Source: Heterostelium multicystogenum (lineage: Eukaryota > Evosea > Eumycetozoa > Acytosteliales > Acytosteliaceae). From it: a stretch of DNA of 64,000 nt. Positions within the stretch are counted from its first letter, which is position 1. The number at the start of each line of letters is the position of its first letter. A program made the position numbers and the translations under genes. Under the pieces are notes generated by a model. That model worked only from the letters and a program-made list of their open reading frames with translations, made no database searches and was not told where the DNA came from. The stretch covers positions 1-64,000 of the forward strand of contig RCNN01000048.1 in NCBI GenBank assembly GCA_003667245.1. The letters are read 5' to 3'. Of the stretch, positions 23,909 through 37,100 are shown piece by piece.

Positions 23909-24524
23909 ATGTCAGTTGTTGCAGTTTGTCAGAGTCCAACTCATAGTATGTCAAAACCAGTTGTGGACGAGATCAAGTTGGTCACTGGTTTGGGCGTTGA
24001 GGGTGATGCTCACTTTGGTGATAAAGTAATACTTGTAGAGTAAGTGAGGCTTGGCTTGATAATAACCACTGTTGCTTTGAAAATCAATCTAGGTTCAACA
24101 TCTGAGCAGAGTCAGAGCCAACCCCGATCAACCAAATCTTAGACAAGTTCATTTGATTCATACCGAGTTGCACCAGGAGTTGAAGGCAAAGGGATTCAAA
24201 AATGGTGTCGAACCAGGCCAAATGGGCGAGAACATCACCACCAGAGATATTGACTTACTCAACTTGCCAAAGGGTACAAAGTTGGAGCTGGGCAATGGAG
24301 GTGCTCTCATTGAGATCACCGGCTTAAGAAACCCTTGCCAACAATTGAATGGACTGGAAAGCAATTTAATGTCGGCATGTAGAGATACCGATCCAGAAGG
24401 AAAAGTAACACAAAGAAAAGCCGGAATCATGGGAATAGTGTTGAATGGTGGAGTGGTCAAAGCCAACGACAAAATCAATATCATACTGCCACCAGAACCA
24501 CATGTCCCTCTACAAGTTGTCTAA
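23909..24524 (+). CDS. MOSC-domain protein
   Basis: Two exons (23909-24025 and 24093-24524) with intron 24026-24092 give 182 residues with no frame error. MOSC domains occur in molybdenum-cofactor sulfurases and mARC-type enzymes, and as stand-alone YiiM-like proteins. This one is stand-alone. Seen in the sequence are GLGVEGDAHFG near residue 30, QVHLIHTELHQEL, PGQMGENITTRDIDLLNLP near residue 85-105, and ITGLRNPCQQLNGL with the conserved cysteine that binds sulfur or Moco in this fold, then KAGIMGIVLNGG. The substrate is unknown; a role with molybdenum cofactor or sulfur carriage is inference from the family. Confidence 0.9.
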
Positions 24525-24613
24525 ATCAAATAATCCACTCTTATGCGTTTGTTTTCTTAATAAATATGTTGTTTCTTTTATATGTTTATACTATACTATA
24601 TAATTGGATTGGT

Positions 24614-26980
24614 TTAATTATCTTCACTTTCGCTACTGTCGCTGTCGTCGTCAACATTTGTATTCTCTTGGCTTTCAACATCTGCGTGGTTGGCTGCAGG
24701 TACAGTAGTTGCTGGAACTGTTGAATCCACCTCGGAACGATTTTGTCTAAATGTTGATTCGTCTTCGTTGTGTGGATTAACATCGGATACCTCAATGCTA
24801 CCCTCATCGAAAGTAACACGAGATCCAGTATCTCTCATCTTGACACTTCCACCTGCTTGACTGGTGTGAGTCGATGAGTTCATACTGGTCTTGCTCTGAG
24901 AGAATGTGATTGAGTAGAAACGGTTGTGGAAGAATGGTGAAGTCATCCAAATCTTTTTGGCACGACGATTGATTCCGTAGAAAACCAAAAGTTCAATTCC
25001 GAGGAAACGTACAAAGAAATAGAAGAAGAACTGTCCCCCAAATGGAATTGGATTCAGTTCACACTCCTTTAGTGGATTCATTTGCTGTTCAAGCAAACAC
25101 ATAACCCAGTCAGCCATTTTAGATTCGATCTTATCCTGTGACTCCTGCAAATAGAAATGGTATCCAAACAGGTAAATAAATTCAATAAACAGGAATAGGA
25201 TAATCAAAAATGGCTTCAAATTGTATTTAATGATTCTAATTGATTTCTTTTTACCTGTATCGACTCTATTTACAACCTATTGAAATTCAAATAAAATTAC
25301 TTTGTTAATCAATTGAATTTCATAATATTCCAATGTACCATTTTAGTAATACAAACTTTAATAACTTCACGCAAAATCAATATAATAAACACAATTCCAA
25401 CCAATAAACAAAATGTCAATGGAAACCAAAATACGCCATTCAAATAGTTATTATCTCCTACCCAACATCTATAATAATAATAATGAGATTAGTATTTGAA
25501 ATTAATAGATCTGTCTTCTTGATATTTACCCTAAACCACCGAATGTGGATGAATATTTCTTTTGTCCAGCTGGTAATACAGTCAAGAAAATTGCAATAGA
25601 GGATAAAAATAACTATATAGTATTTTTCATATGATCTTTGAGTTTTAACTCTCTTCAAAACCAACCAAAGATCAAAAGCCATAGTTGACCACCATAGAAT
25701 GGCTGTAACGGCACCAAATTGGAAAATAGAACCTGTAACTGCGCACATTGCATCTGACTGGACTCCTCCACGACCTTCCTCTGGACAGTTTATATTGTAT
25801 GGTCCACCTCCAATCATCATCATATCTGTCAGATTAATACACCATAATCCAAATGAAATAAATATAATACAAATAGCATGTCTATACAATAGATAGAGGA
25901 AAAGGTTAGCTAAATAAGATTGATTAAATGTACATTTATCCAATAGGTACCTATCATATTTTCTATTTAAAACTAAATATGTGAAAATAATTGAGGATGT
26001 ACAGATAAAGGATATGATAGATGTAACTTTGATGGTATTATAAAACATCAACCACTGACGGTCAGTAAACAATGGAGCTGGACATGGGAATACACATTTA
26101 AGATCACCTGCATATGTATATCCATTTGCTTCATCTATTTTTCTTTGTTCCTTTGTTGAATTTCTGTAAATTAATTTACCAGGACATTCTAAAGAATTGA
26201 TTGTAAATACTATTATTCTTTTCTGAAACATAACATTGTAGTTTACATACGAAATGGTGGAGTTACTATAGTTCCATTGGAATTGATCTCTGATGTTACG
26301 AAACATTTTTCTGAGGTATTGGTACCACCAACCGTTGATAATGGAAAGAGGTTAGATGCGTCTGGATATTTGAAGAGTGCAGATCTATCATATTTTTCTC
26401 TACAATCTAAAAAAAAATGTATCAATTTGACAAGATGTTTTTAACTCCATACAACTGCTATAGCAATGGACTTTGGAAAATTGCAACGGAAGTTCTTCCT
26501 CCACTGGAGCCATCCAGAGAAACGTTAACACAAGGTCTAAATGCTTGATTACATGGAAAGACCAGCTTCATCATTCCCGCCTCCTTTGTATCATTCTGAC
26601 ATATACCAGAAAGAAGCTGTAAAGTGGAGTTTAGTTCTGAAATCATTGCTGGTTGTGTCCATCCACCAGGTATATAAACAGAGGCACCTACACAAAGATA
26701 AATGAAGTTCAAATAAATTCAAAAAATAATACATTTTAATTAATTTTTCTTCTAAAACTATCATAAAAAAGTCATCAATTTATTTTTAGATTTTTCATCG
26801 ATGATAACACTTGAGTGTGACAAGCATTCTACAACTTACTATTTTCTAAAATCCATCACAAAGAGGGTGACCACCATAGGGTTCACATCGGGCACCAAAA
26901 TCAATGGATGAGTCTGTCTGTGCCCAAGTACTTACATAGAACAAAGAGAAAATAAAGATAGAATATACCAGTATCTTCAT
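24614..26980 (-). CDS. fsl: Frizzled/smoothened-like receptor
   Basis: Dictyostelids have an expanded frizzled/smoothened-like (fsl) receptor family. ATG 26980 opens a signal peptide (MKILVYSIFIFSLFYVSTWA), followed by a cysteine-rich extracellular region (GARCEPYGGHPLCDGF; GICQND; KLVFPCNQAFRPCVNVS). Next is a juxtamembrane block with CVFPCPAPLFTDRQW, then the seven-helix region including TIKVTSIISFICTSSIIF, SFGLWCINLTDMM and AMCAVTGSIFQFGAVTAILW. Near the last helix, RAKKIWMTSPFFHNRF sits where frizzleds have KTxxxW. The tail is Ser/Asp/Glu-rich and ends SDSSESEDN. Several introns interrupt the gene (one about 26403-26450, others near 26220, 25910-25970, 25470-25540 and 25240-25340). Slips occur near 26460 and 26845. 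The ligand is unknown. Confidence 0.88.
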
Positions 26981-27944
26981 CTTTCTTTAAATCTTTAAAT
27001 ATGATAATTTTATAAAACTATATTTTAACTACTTTAACTCTATTCCCTCTTGTTACTTTTATATGAATATAATAATATAATAATAACAGGTTAATATAAA
27101 TACAATTAAATCTATATTTATAAAAAAACAAATTTAGCTCTAAAAATAAAAATAATTTGAAAAAAAAACACAATTATTGGGATATGTAGATAAATATATT
27201 AAATGATTGTGATTTGATATAGGGTTCTAATATTATTGGTTGTCTGGACAAGATCACTATCTATTATCACTGCAATAATTGATGATAAAATTAAATTAAT
27301 AATAAATAATTTATTATTAAATTTGAGTGTTGGTTGTGATTGTTTGATAAAATGTAATCTGTTTGATTGTTTGATTTGATTCTAAAAACTCATACACTCA
27401 TTAATATCAATGAGCTAAATAAATAAAAATCAAAAAAGTGCTGGTGTAGGTACCTTGGACTTGCGTGCTTTCACACAATTTACATGGATGTGGCTCGAAA
27501 AGTTGTTAAACTCACCAAATAAATTATAGAATACAGGAGGTTTTATTTGCATTTTAATTTCAAGAACCGGGGATATTTGTAATTTATTTTGATTTGCGGT
27601 GGCTACAATCACCACCAAAGTAAATTTACCACAACGGTTAGGAAAAAAGCATCAAAAAACAAAACAAATCTCAATGAAAAAATAAAAATAAATTCCATTA
27701 AATTATCAAATAACAAAGTTCTTGGCATTGCTTCTTTGAAGAAGGATGGAAATGTGCAAAATAAACTTTTTTGGTTTTTTTGACATCACTACAAAATATA
27801 GGAGGAGGGGATGAAAAACCCAAATCAACAAAATCGAATAGTGAGATCCGATCTGGATCAGCACGTTTGTTGGTTTCATAAATTTGCAAAGTTTTGATAA
27901 AATAAATATGATGTAATGTTTATAATGAATGAATGGCAATGTTA
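26981..27944. other. Intergenic; a 62-codon open stretch only
   Basis: AT-rich promoter side of the receptor gene. A minus-strand frame at 27430-27618 is moderately GC and encodes VVIVATANQNKLQI.., but no start context or homology supports it. It is kept as unassigned. Confidence 0.45.
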
Positions 27945-30104
27945 TTATTGGTCGTCGATTGGCTTATAGTTGTGTGAGTAGTTGCTAGACGAAGAACTTA
28001 CTCCTTTTCTGGAGGCCTTCCGGTTTTGTAGCCACATTCTGAATGGCAGGTAGAATAGCAACAACTTTAATATGGTTAAAACAATATTGATCCAGAAATA
28101 CTTGAAAACATTCAAGGTCAGATATGTAAGCAGATACTAAAAATAGGCGAATTGTCAAATAAAATCAAACATCGAAAATTATAGGGGTCAGTAAAAGTGT
28201 AGAAGTCAAAATCGGTTGACACCAACAAGTCTTTTTGATCATTGTTGGATCATTGTTGTTGGTACATACCTCCAATAAACCGACAACAGCAGTAATCACA
28301 GAGCTTATACCCATTAGTTTACCATAATTGCATAACTGAATCTGTAATTGTCAAAAAAAAACACACAAACAAATCATCACATCGATTCGGGATTCCGAAC
28401 ATAGGTGAAAATTCAATTTTGAGAATTGACAATTAAGGATATTGATGTGATCATTGGTGTGTAGTGAGATAATTTAAAGATTAGTATCAGATGATTATAA
28501 TAACTTTAAAGTTATTAGATGAAGTAGAATAAATTGATATTTTGATACAAAATCTATGATTGCTATGAACAGTGCTTTGTTGTTGCTGCTGTGAAGTTGA
28601 TTGTCGGTTGGTCAATCGTCAGTTACAGTAACCAACTACTATGATAGTAGATATTTAGTGAACTCACAGCAGCAAACAGTCGACTGTAGAAGCAGTGTGG
28701 TGTAGTGTGGTGATTGGTTGAGTGTGTTGACTGATCGATTGAATGATTAGGTGATAATAACTTACACATTTGCTAAATAAATAAAAAAGAATCCCCAGAT
28801 ATATACATTCTGGAGTGAAATGAAAAAGAATGTTGCAAATTGAACTTGAAGTATAGGAATGCTGGAGAATATACCAAAAAGAATACCAGAGAGATTGACA
28901 AAGGCAGCATTGATGGAGAGGTTGAACTTTTGCATGAGTATGCTGACAATTGGCACCAGAACAACTCCACAGTTCCAAGAGTAGTTGAAAATATCAATGT
29001 ATCTGGTGTTGTCTTCAAACAGAGTATTGACAATGCCAATGTAGTATACCATGTGAAGTGAGTTGATACTCATGTACAAAACGATGCATATGAATGGCCA
29101 GCTCACTAGTTGGCCAATGAGGTTCTTTTTCTTGACGAGATAGTAAGGATCATCTTCAGGCTTGGTGAGATCCTCGATGACGACGGGCGGTGCGTTGATA
29201 ATTGGCACCTTTTCGATATCTTGTGGAGAGTAGACCTCTCCACGGGGGTTCGAAGCCTTTGAATCTTCCGAGCTCTCCATCATCGCTTCTTTGAATTCGT
29301 GTATCGGTAGATAGGCTTTGTTGTGCATGAATAGTATCGAAGGAATAAAGAGTACTACAAGCACCGCTATGTAGTATAAAAACAAAACTTTGATCGGAAC
29401 ACCATATTGCTCTGCTATAATGCTAAAGACTTTGAATACAAATGACGATCCTACAAATACTCCTGAGAATGAAGTTGAGATGGTCTCTGAATAGGATGGG
29501 AATAAATTGCTATAATAATTAACATCCAAGAACAATCGGTCAATTTCTGCAGAGATAATGTTTAATCTTTATGTATCTATCTATTTACCAGATATGAATC
29601 AAACTGACTTGACAGGCTGGTCCACCAATTCCCAACAATGCAAAGGACAATATATACAAATTTTCATTAACTAAATCGGTAATGTACCAACAGATGCACC
29701 CAAGAATCATGATTATCAATGAAAGAGTGCTCGTCCATATTGGTCCATACTTATCAAAAATCGCACCACTACCAACGGCTGATCCAGTTGCCGTAAATGC
29801 ACCTAAAGTATATACTAAATTCAATCGAAGCTCTTGCCTGTTGCATGTCTATCGTTGATATTAGTGTCAATCATAGTGAACTGATGCAGGTGTTAGCCGC
29901 AATATTTACAGATTCGCCTGGATTACAAAGATATTGAAATGCGCCCTGCTTCACCATTTCTTGCTCCAATGGTGACCAGCCAAATACGATACCAGAGATT
30001 AAGAACATTTGAATTTCGGCAATGAGGAGCAACCAATATCGGCGTTGCCCACTGTATATCGATATATCATAATCACCCCATATAGACCGCAGTAGTGATC
30101 CCAT
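27945..30104 (-). CDS. SLC43-like major facilitator transporter, copy 1
   Basis: The start is ATG 30104 (MGSLLRSIWG..). It was chosen because the tandem paralog begins equivalently before DISxYxGxRRY. MFS helices follow: LLLIAEIQMFLISGIVFGWS (TM1, as in SLC43/LAT3), LRLNLVYTLGAFTATGSAVG, FDKYGPIWTSTLSL (motif A-like), and ISTSFSGVFVGSSFVFKV. A central Glu/Asp/Pro-rich loop (about residues 240-290), then the second six-helix half ending YLLTYLTLNVFKYF and a Ser/Asn tail. The last exons are 28270-28341 and 27945-28136. The intron before them (28342-28761) is about 420 bp, unusually long for this window. SLC43 members move neutral amino acids in animals; the substrate here is unknown. Small slips lie near 29875 and 28330. 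Confidence 0.82.
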
Positions 30105-31015
30105 TGTAAATCTTGTGCTATAATCGTATACCTCTAATCTCTCCACTCTCGACCTGAATCAGTAGCCGACTCTATACAACAATCAGCTGACTCTCTATAA
30201 ACAGCTAATAATTTAAAGATACTCTTTGCTTTTTAAAGAAGATCTAAGCTTTGTTTTAAACAAATACAAACATAAACAGTAATGTCTGTATATATATAAA
30301 TGATGCTTTTCTATTAAATCTATCTATTTATCACTTGCTAATTATATATATATATTATAAATGTTTTGACTGTTGTTAAATCTGAAAAAAAGATTGATTG
30401 AATCGTAGTGGTAAAAGTTATGATTTTTTTCCAAAAACGTATCAACTAGCAAACATATGTTTGAATGAATGAAAAAACTGATTCAAAAAAAATCTCCACA
30501 ATGTGCAAATTAATCATTTTTATTAAACAATTACAAAAAACCCCATTGTTAAATTAATCCCCAATCCATGTAACAACATGTTGAGAAAATTTTTAAAAAA
30601 GAACCATTGTCTTTTTGTTCTTTTGTTCCATTGCTTTAATTCTAGACAATCAAATCGGCATTGAAACCCTTCAGCTTCCATAATTTTTGTGCATTGAATT
30701 CTCATTTGGTGTATATTGAATTCTTTTCATTTTAAATTAAAAATATCTATTTAAAGTTCTAATATTTAATTCATTGATTTATTACTACTTGTTGTTTAAA
30801 ATTTATAAATAATACATTGGAAAATTGTACAATCATGTTTTGCCAATCATGGCGAACAAAAACAAAATTTAATTGTTGATTGGATCTGAGCAAGTGTAAA
30901 GATAATCATTTGACATATCTTTTATATTGGAAAGAATTTTAAATTGGACATTATTAATGACTTTTTTATTATTCATCGACATGGATATTTAAAGAATGGT
31001 ATTGTTTGTGTCCTT
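30105..31015. other. Intergenic between the two SLC43-like genes; nothing recognised
   Basis: AT-rich spacer between tandem paralogs. A 60-codon open stretch (30523-30705, -) has no coding character. Confidence 0.6.
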
Positions 31016-32682
31016 TCATTTTGTGTTTCTTACATATCTTGTCATCATAATTGGTAGTATATACATAGTTGTTCTTATTATAGTCAAAATTAAATTGATA
31101 TAAAAAAATGACAATACATTCAAAGTTAAGTATACCAATAGATATTCAAGGATACCAATAATCGCAACTAAAATTGCACCAATACCAAGAAGTTTTCCAA
31201 AATTATCATAACTAAAACTGAAGTAATTCAATTAGTAATTAATTAACGATTTGAAATTAATTCAAGTCTTACACTTCTCCTAGATAAACAAATTTAAATC
31301 CCCAAATGTAAACATTTTGGAATGACAGGAAAACGAAACCAGCGAATTGTAATTCTGGCACTGGAATACACGAGCAAATGCCAAATAATATTCCAATAGT
31401 ATTTACAATGTATCCATTCATTGGCAAAGAGAACTTCATCATTAACAAACCACATATTGGAACAAATAGCACACCACCGTTCCATATATAATTGAAGCAA
31501 TTTATATATAATTGATCTAATAACAGTTGATTAATTTGTGATTAAATATATAGGAATCTATTAATGATATACTTACTGTCTTTAAAAATATCGTCAACTA
31601 TACCCACATAATATACATTATGTAATGAGTTGAAGCTCATAAAAATAACCAAAATATAAAAGTGCCACGAGGATAATTGTTGAAGGAATGGTCTCTTCTT
31701 CATGACCAAATATGGGTCATGCTGTACTGCCATAGTTGTAACTGGCTCTTTTTCATCGTCTAACAATCCTACTGATTCTTCATCCTCTATGACTTTATTA
31801 ATCTTGGCTTTATACTCTTCGATAGGTAGATAGGCTTTGTGGTGCATCAAAAAGATGGTCGGCAGAATAATGATAATAACTACTCCCATGTAATACAAAA
31901 ACAAATCGGAAACTGGGACTGAGTATTTTGTAGCTATTACCTGAAATATTTTAAAAATAAAAGATGAGGCAACGTACATTCCAGAGAATGATGTAGATAT
32001 CGAAGAATAATAAGTTGGGAAAAGATTGCTGAAATGGATGTCAATAAAATTGAAAATTTCTAAATAGAGATGGAAATACAAACTTTATATGCATTAAACT
32101 AACTTGACAAGCTGGACCACCAACTCCCATCAAAAGAAAATGCAAGTATATATATGTTTTCATCTAATATAAAATAATAATTAATGATTATTTTTAAAAA
32201 TCCCTATTGAAGTGTGTTGAAACATACTCATCCATGATGCGAAATACCAAAGTAAACATCCACAAATCATAATGATAAGTGATAAAAAATTGGTAATCAC
32301 AGGACCATATTTATCAAAAAGGGCGCCACTAAAGAAAGCCGATCCAGTGGCAGTAAAAGCTCCAAATGTATATACAAGATTTAATCTTAAGCTTTGTTGA
32401 TTACATTTCTATATGAAGTTCAAGTTAGAATAGAGAGCAATTTTTTAAAAGGTTCAAAGAATCTTACAGGTTGTTCTGCAGGACACAGATTTTTTAAAGT
32501 AACCTTGGTTGACAAGCTCCTCCTGAAGAGAAGACCATCCAAATACAATTCCACACACCACCACAATTTGAATCTCTGCTAGCACCACCAGGAGGTATCT
32601 TCTTTTGCCAGCATAGAGCGATATATCATAGTTTTTTTTTGGAATCATAGAGTGTATTTTTCAAACGAGAAAATAAGGACAT
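31016..32682 (-). CDS. SLC43-like major facilitator transporter, copy 2
   Basis: Tandem paralog of the neighbouring transporter, same strand. ATG 32682 opens MSLFSRLKNTLYDSKK, then a slip inside the A9 run at about 32635, then YDISLYAGKRRYLLVVLAEI. Matching blocks include LRLNLVYTFGAFTATGSA (about 32330-32390), SSISTSFSGMYVASSFIFKI, MFLMHHKAYLPIEEYKAK-type loop, LHNVYYVGIVDDIFKDSKYI, FQNVYIWGFKFVYLGEV, and FGKLLGIGAILVAIIGILEY with YLLVYLTLNVL. The loop is shorter than in copy 1 and the tail ends RYVRNTK. The two proteins have clearly diverged, so the duplication is not recent. The substrate is unknown; family members carry amino acids. Confidence 0.82.
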
Positions 32683-34101
32683 TGTATTCAGATCAAAAAT
32701 GCCTTATTTTTAATTCCTATTTGAAAATTATTATTATCTTTACCAAAATAATAATAATGAAAATAATAGAAGAAATAATTGAATTAATCACAATGATGTC
32801 GATGATATGCTTTTGTTTAAAATTTAATTCGGAAAATAGAATTTTTTTATTAATAAGAAAATACAATAAAATAGTCCAAAGATGGTTTGAATAATTTGAT
32901 GATCATCATCTGTTGGAATGTACAACAAAAAAGAAGAAAGAAACACTGTGGGCAACCTTAAGAATTTCAAAAACTTACTTTATGTAAAACAGAATTAACT
33001 TGTTAATTAATTATTATCGATGAGATAGAAATTATGTTATGATTTTTTCTTGTGGCACAAGAAACCAATCTGCAAAAATTGGTAAAAACACTCTGGGATT
33101 TCGAAATCTTTTAGCAATAAAAACAGAATTGGCTAAAATAAATATGGTAAAATGTGGTGTTGCTTGATGGTAATGAAAGTTTGACAAATTAAATGTAACT
33201 CTATTATTATATAAATAAAGTTGACAGCTTTTAATTGTGTGTATTTATAAATTTATAATGTATGTTTTGTAATGATTATGAATATTGTTACTTTAGGATA
33301 TTTACTAAAATAGGTGATATTATTATATTATTTAGTTATTAATATTATTGTTGTTGTCAATTATACATGAAGAATCGTAGGTGGCGATGGTATTGTAATA
33401 GATATAATCGTTGTTATTATTAGTTATTTGACAGATAATATTCATGATAATATAAATTTCAAACTTGTGGAATGATGATGGTGATGATGATGATTCCAAT
33501 TATTAATTGTGATGACTGTCTGAAATTAAGCTATTAATAATAATAATAATATTTGAAATCTATTTAGACTTTTTTTGTTAATACACCAAAAATCTTGGGG
33601 GCAAAACTTTAAAAAAAAATAAAATAGAAGTACACTAACAAATCCGATCATGCTTAGGCTCCATCATTCGATCCACCTTTTCAATAAATTCTCAATTTTA
33701 TGAATTTTACATCGCATTCGAAAAATCGTTTTCTTTTTTTTAAAGATCTTTACTGAGTAGTGTGGTTCTATAAAAATTAATATGGTGGTTTGCAGAAGAT
33801 AAGATCATTCCTTTACATTCTGTGACATCACAAATATCTTGATGGAATAAATTCTATTATCGTGATATTTTGTATAAACTGATATCACTACTTTAGTTAA
33901 AAAGATATCTTTTGAGTGTTATTTGAAAAAGATGAGAATCGAATCTTTCTATGGTATTCCGTGTGATCTATTAGTAGTGGCAAAGAATGTGTGATCAAGA
34001 CAATATATCCAATGGTTCCATGAGACACGCTCTGAAGATTATTCAATTGCTAATTATTGTTAGTGAAGATCCTTTTGAGTGTTTTATTGTCGATTTATGA
34101 A
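32683..34101. other. Intergenic, AT-rich; nothing recognised
   Basis: About 1.4 kb between genes on the same strand. Contains GATGATGATG runs near 33475-33495 and several poly-A/T tracts; no coding-like segment longer than about 80 codons. Confidence 0.6.
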
Positions 34102-37100
34102 TTATCCAAAGAATTTTATGTGTGAGTGCTCTCTGCCTAGATCATAAATCGCTTGGGCATTAAGGGCTTTACAATTGTACAAATACAGTTTTCTCAGGTG
34201 AGGACAACGCGATATGATGCATGAAACGGTTCTCTTTTCTAATGGGAGGTTGGAAAGATTTAGTTCTTTGAGATTGGACAAAAGTGAAGAGATAGAGGCT
34301 AGTATTTGGTCATTTACTTGGATGACTATGCTTTGATCGTTGACAAAGGTAACGGCTGACAGGGATAGAGATTCAAGGAGTGGGCACATCTCCAAAATAT
34401 GTGTGAGTGAGCTGACAGAGAGGACAGACATGAACATATCCAAATGAGTAACCTCTGAGAGTGGAAGCTCTTGAAGTTCAAAGTTATTCTCCAAATGTTC
34501 TTTGTAGGCAATCATCAAGGTTGGCAAGTGTATTTGTTGTGGAAGACGAAGTTTTTCTAACTTTGGTAGCTTGTCCATCAGCTTCCAGAATACACAATAC
34601 TCGCCAATATATCTGGCAAGATGGAGTACCTTCAAATTGGATGGCTCAATCATTGCCAGCGATTGTAGTGGGGTTGAATTCATCTGTTGAGGCGCTGGTT
34701 TGTTCCATGTATAGTTTAGTGAGATGCTTGGCTCCATGTGACTCAAGTGCCTCAAATACACTATAGTTTGCAGTGGTAGCAGAGATGTCCAATACTTTGA
34801 TGGATGGCATATTCTTGACGATTTCAGCAAGCACAGTTGCACTAATTCCACTGGATCCAGAAAGTGAAAGATATTGGAGATTTTCGGCGATAGCAGATAT
34901 GGTATTTCCAGTATCATCAGTGAGTTGACGACAGGAGAGTGCCAACTTAGTGAGCTTCTTACATGACTCGAGTAAAGGTACAGCTCCGTCGTTGGTAATT
35001 TGACCTGAAACTCTAAGTTCAAGAGACTCGAGGTTACCAACATAAGGTGCCAAGGCAATGAGTGTTTTGTTCGAGATATAACCACGGGACAAAGCCAAGT
35101 GGGTGAGGTTGACCATCAATGGTGGAATGTCCTTAAAGTCGTCATCTTCGAAATTACGGCTGTCGATTGTCAGCGAAGTTAGCATTGGAGTACCTTTAAG
35201 AAGAGAAGAGAGGAATTGATTGAGATTGGTAATATCATTCTCAATTGCACCATGGGAGCTTACGTTGCAGTCGGTTAGAGTGATGGACTTCAGGTATTGG
35301 AGATTGGAAATGATATGGGTGATCCTTGGTGTCAATGACATGTTTTGGACTTCCAAGTGGAAAAGGTTTGGAAGGTTTTCAAGCAGTTCGGCTACGATGG
35401 AATCATCAATTATTTTTCTGAGAGATATTGGTATCTCAAGCTGAGAAAGATTCTGAATTTCACCAATGGCAAGTGGGAGGTAAGTCTTTAATCTTGAATC
35501 TTGTGGTGAGAACTTCAACAGGTAAACGATAGTAATAAGCTCATGGAGAAGCAAAGTGTTGGAAGTGATGACAGTATTTGAAATTTCATCGTGATCCATT
35601 CCTTGGGTGGACTTGATTTGGTCGAATGAAATGAACTGTCTAATGAAATTACCAAGTGACTCATTACTTAGCTCGAGGGATCTCTCAAGGGTTACTTGGG
35701 CCTCGTCAAGGAATTTCTTGAAAGTGACAAAGTCATTTTTGTGGAAAAGATGATGAGTGGCAAGCTTAAGGTAAATAACACCTTGTACAGAACGAATGTC
35801 TGGATTTTTGCTGTTGATTGGGCACTTGGAAGCGTGGTGAAGTAGATTGCTTGCAATTTGGAGTTGAGCAATTGACTCTGTAATACTATTGGTGAGATTT
35901 GATTTCAAAATGAAAATAGATGCTTGACGGATTGTAACCTTGGCAGAGAGTGGCATGGAACGAAGTGCCGCTTGCATCTTCTGTTGTGCCATTTCCATCC
36001 AACGGAAAACCTCCAATGTCGATGAGTGTGATGAGTTGAGCTTGTTCTGTGCTTGGTAGACCAAATGTAATCCTGCGGCAAAATCAACAACAGTTGGGTA
36101 TTTGACAATTGGTTCGACATCTTCGATGTCGTGGTTGGAGATAACATATTTTGGATTGGCCAAAAACTGTTTATATGCTTCGGAATTGATACGAACATTA
36201 AGCATTTGAATAATTCTAATGACTAGTAGCTTGACGTCAAAGGAGTGACGCAAGTCGTATGATGATGAAAATTTCGCTTTCTGTGAAGCAATGTGGGAAA
36301 GCACGTATTGCGGCGTATTTGAAGGTACCAGCGATATTATTTGACCAGAAGTCCTTGTAGTTGGCCTTTATGGACTTATCTTGTAAGATCTCGAATACCT
36401 CGGAAAGAACACGAGCTGGCTCATCAGATGGACGGTTGGAAGTTGCCATTTTTCTCACGCAGACGATCCTTAATAATCTTCTTCCATACACGTGCAACAA
36501 TTTCAGTCATCAGAGTCTTACGCAACATTCTATTGTTAGTCTTCTGACAAATTAATCCAAGATAACGGAGATTGATACCGTAGGCATGAATGTAGTTAAT
36601 CAATCTAACCAATTGGAATACCTTTATAGAGTAGTCGTTTTGATTGGTTTCGATGTTTCCTATGATGTTGGAACGTAGCATCATATAGGTTTCATCAGGG
36701 CACTCTTCCCGAAGAGCAATATGCAAAGTCTCAACAAATGCTGGAATAGATTTTTGATGAAGCATTACTGTTGCCTCCATAACCTCCAAGTTGGATTGAT
36801 CTTCGTCTTTTCCGTTTTGCCAACCAGAAAAAGCATCTGGGCTGAGTGATGCTTCATAACGACTAACGAATTCAGGACGCAACATTGCATAGAAAATTTC
36901 ACGACCAATACGATCGAAGCTACTTTGTGGGTATTCGGGTGGGAATGCACGAGCAAAATCAATCATATAGTAGTTTCCATCATGACCTTTGTGAACTTCG
37001 ATATCTCCTGGACCGTAGATAAATGTTGGAGTCGTCAAACCAACCATGTGACCCTTGATGTTCATAATTGAAGCCAAACGTTCCATCTCTTTCTCAATGA

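Noticed and set aside
30523..30705. 60-codon frame between the SLC43-like genes
   Set aside because: No resemblance to the flanking transporters and AT-rich composition.
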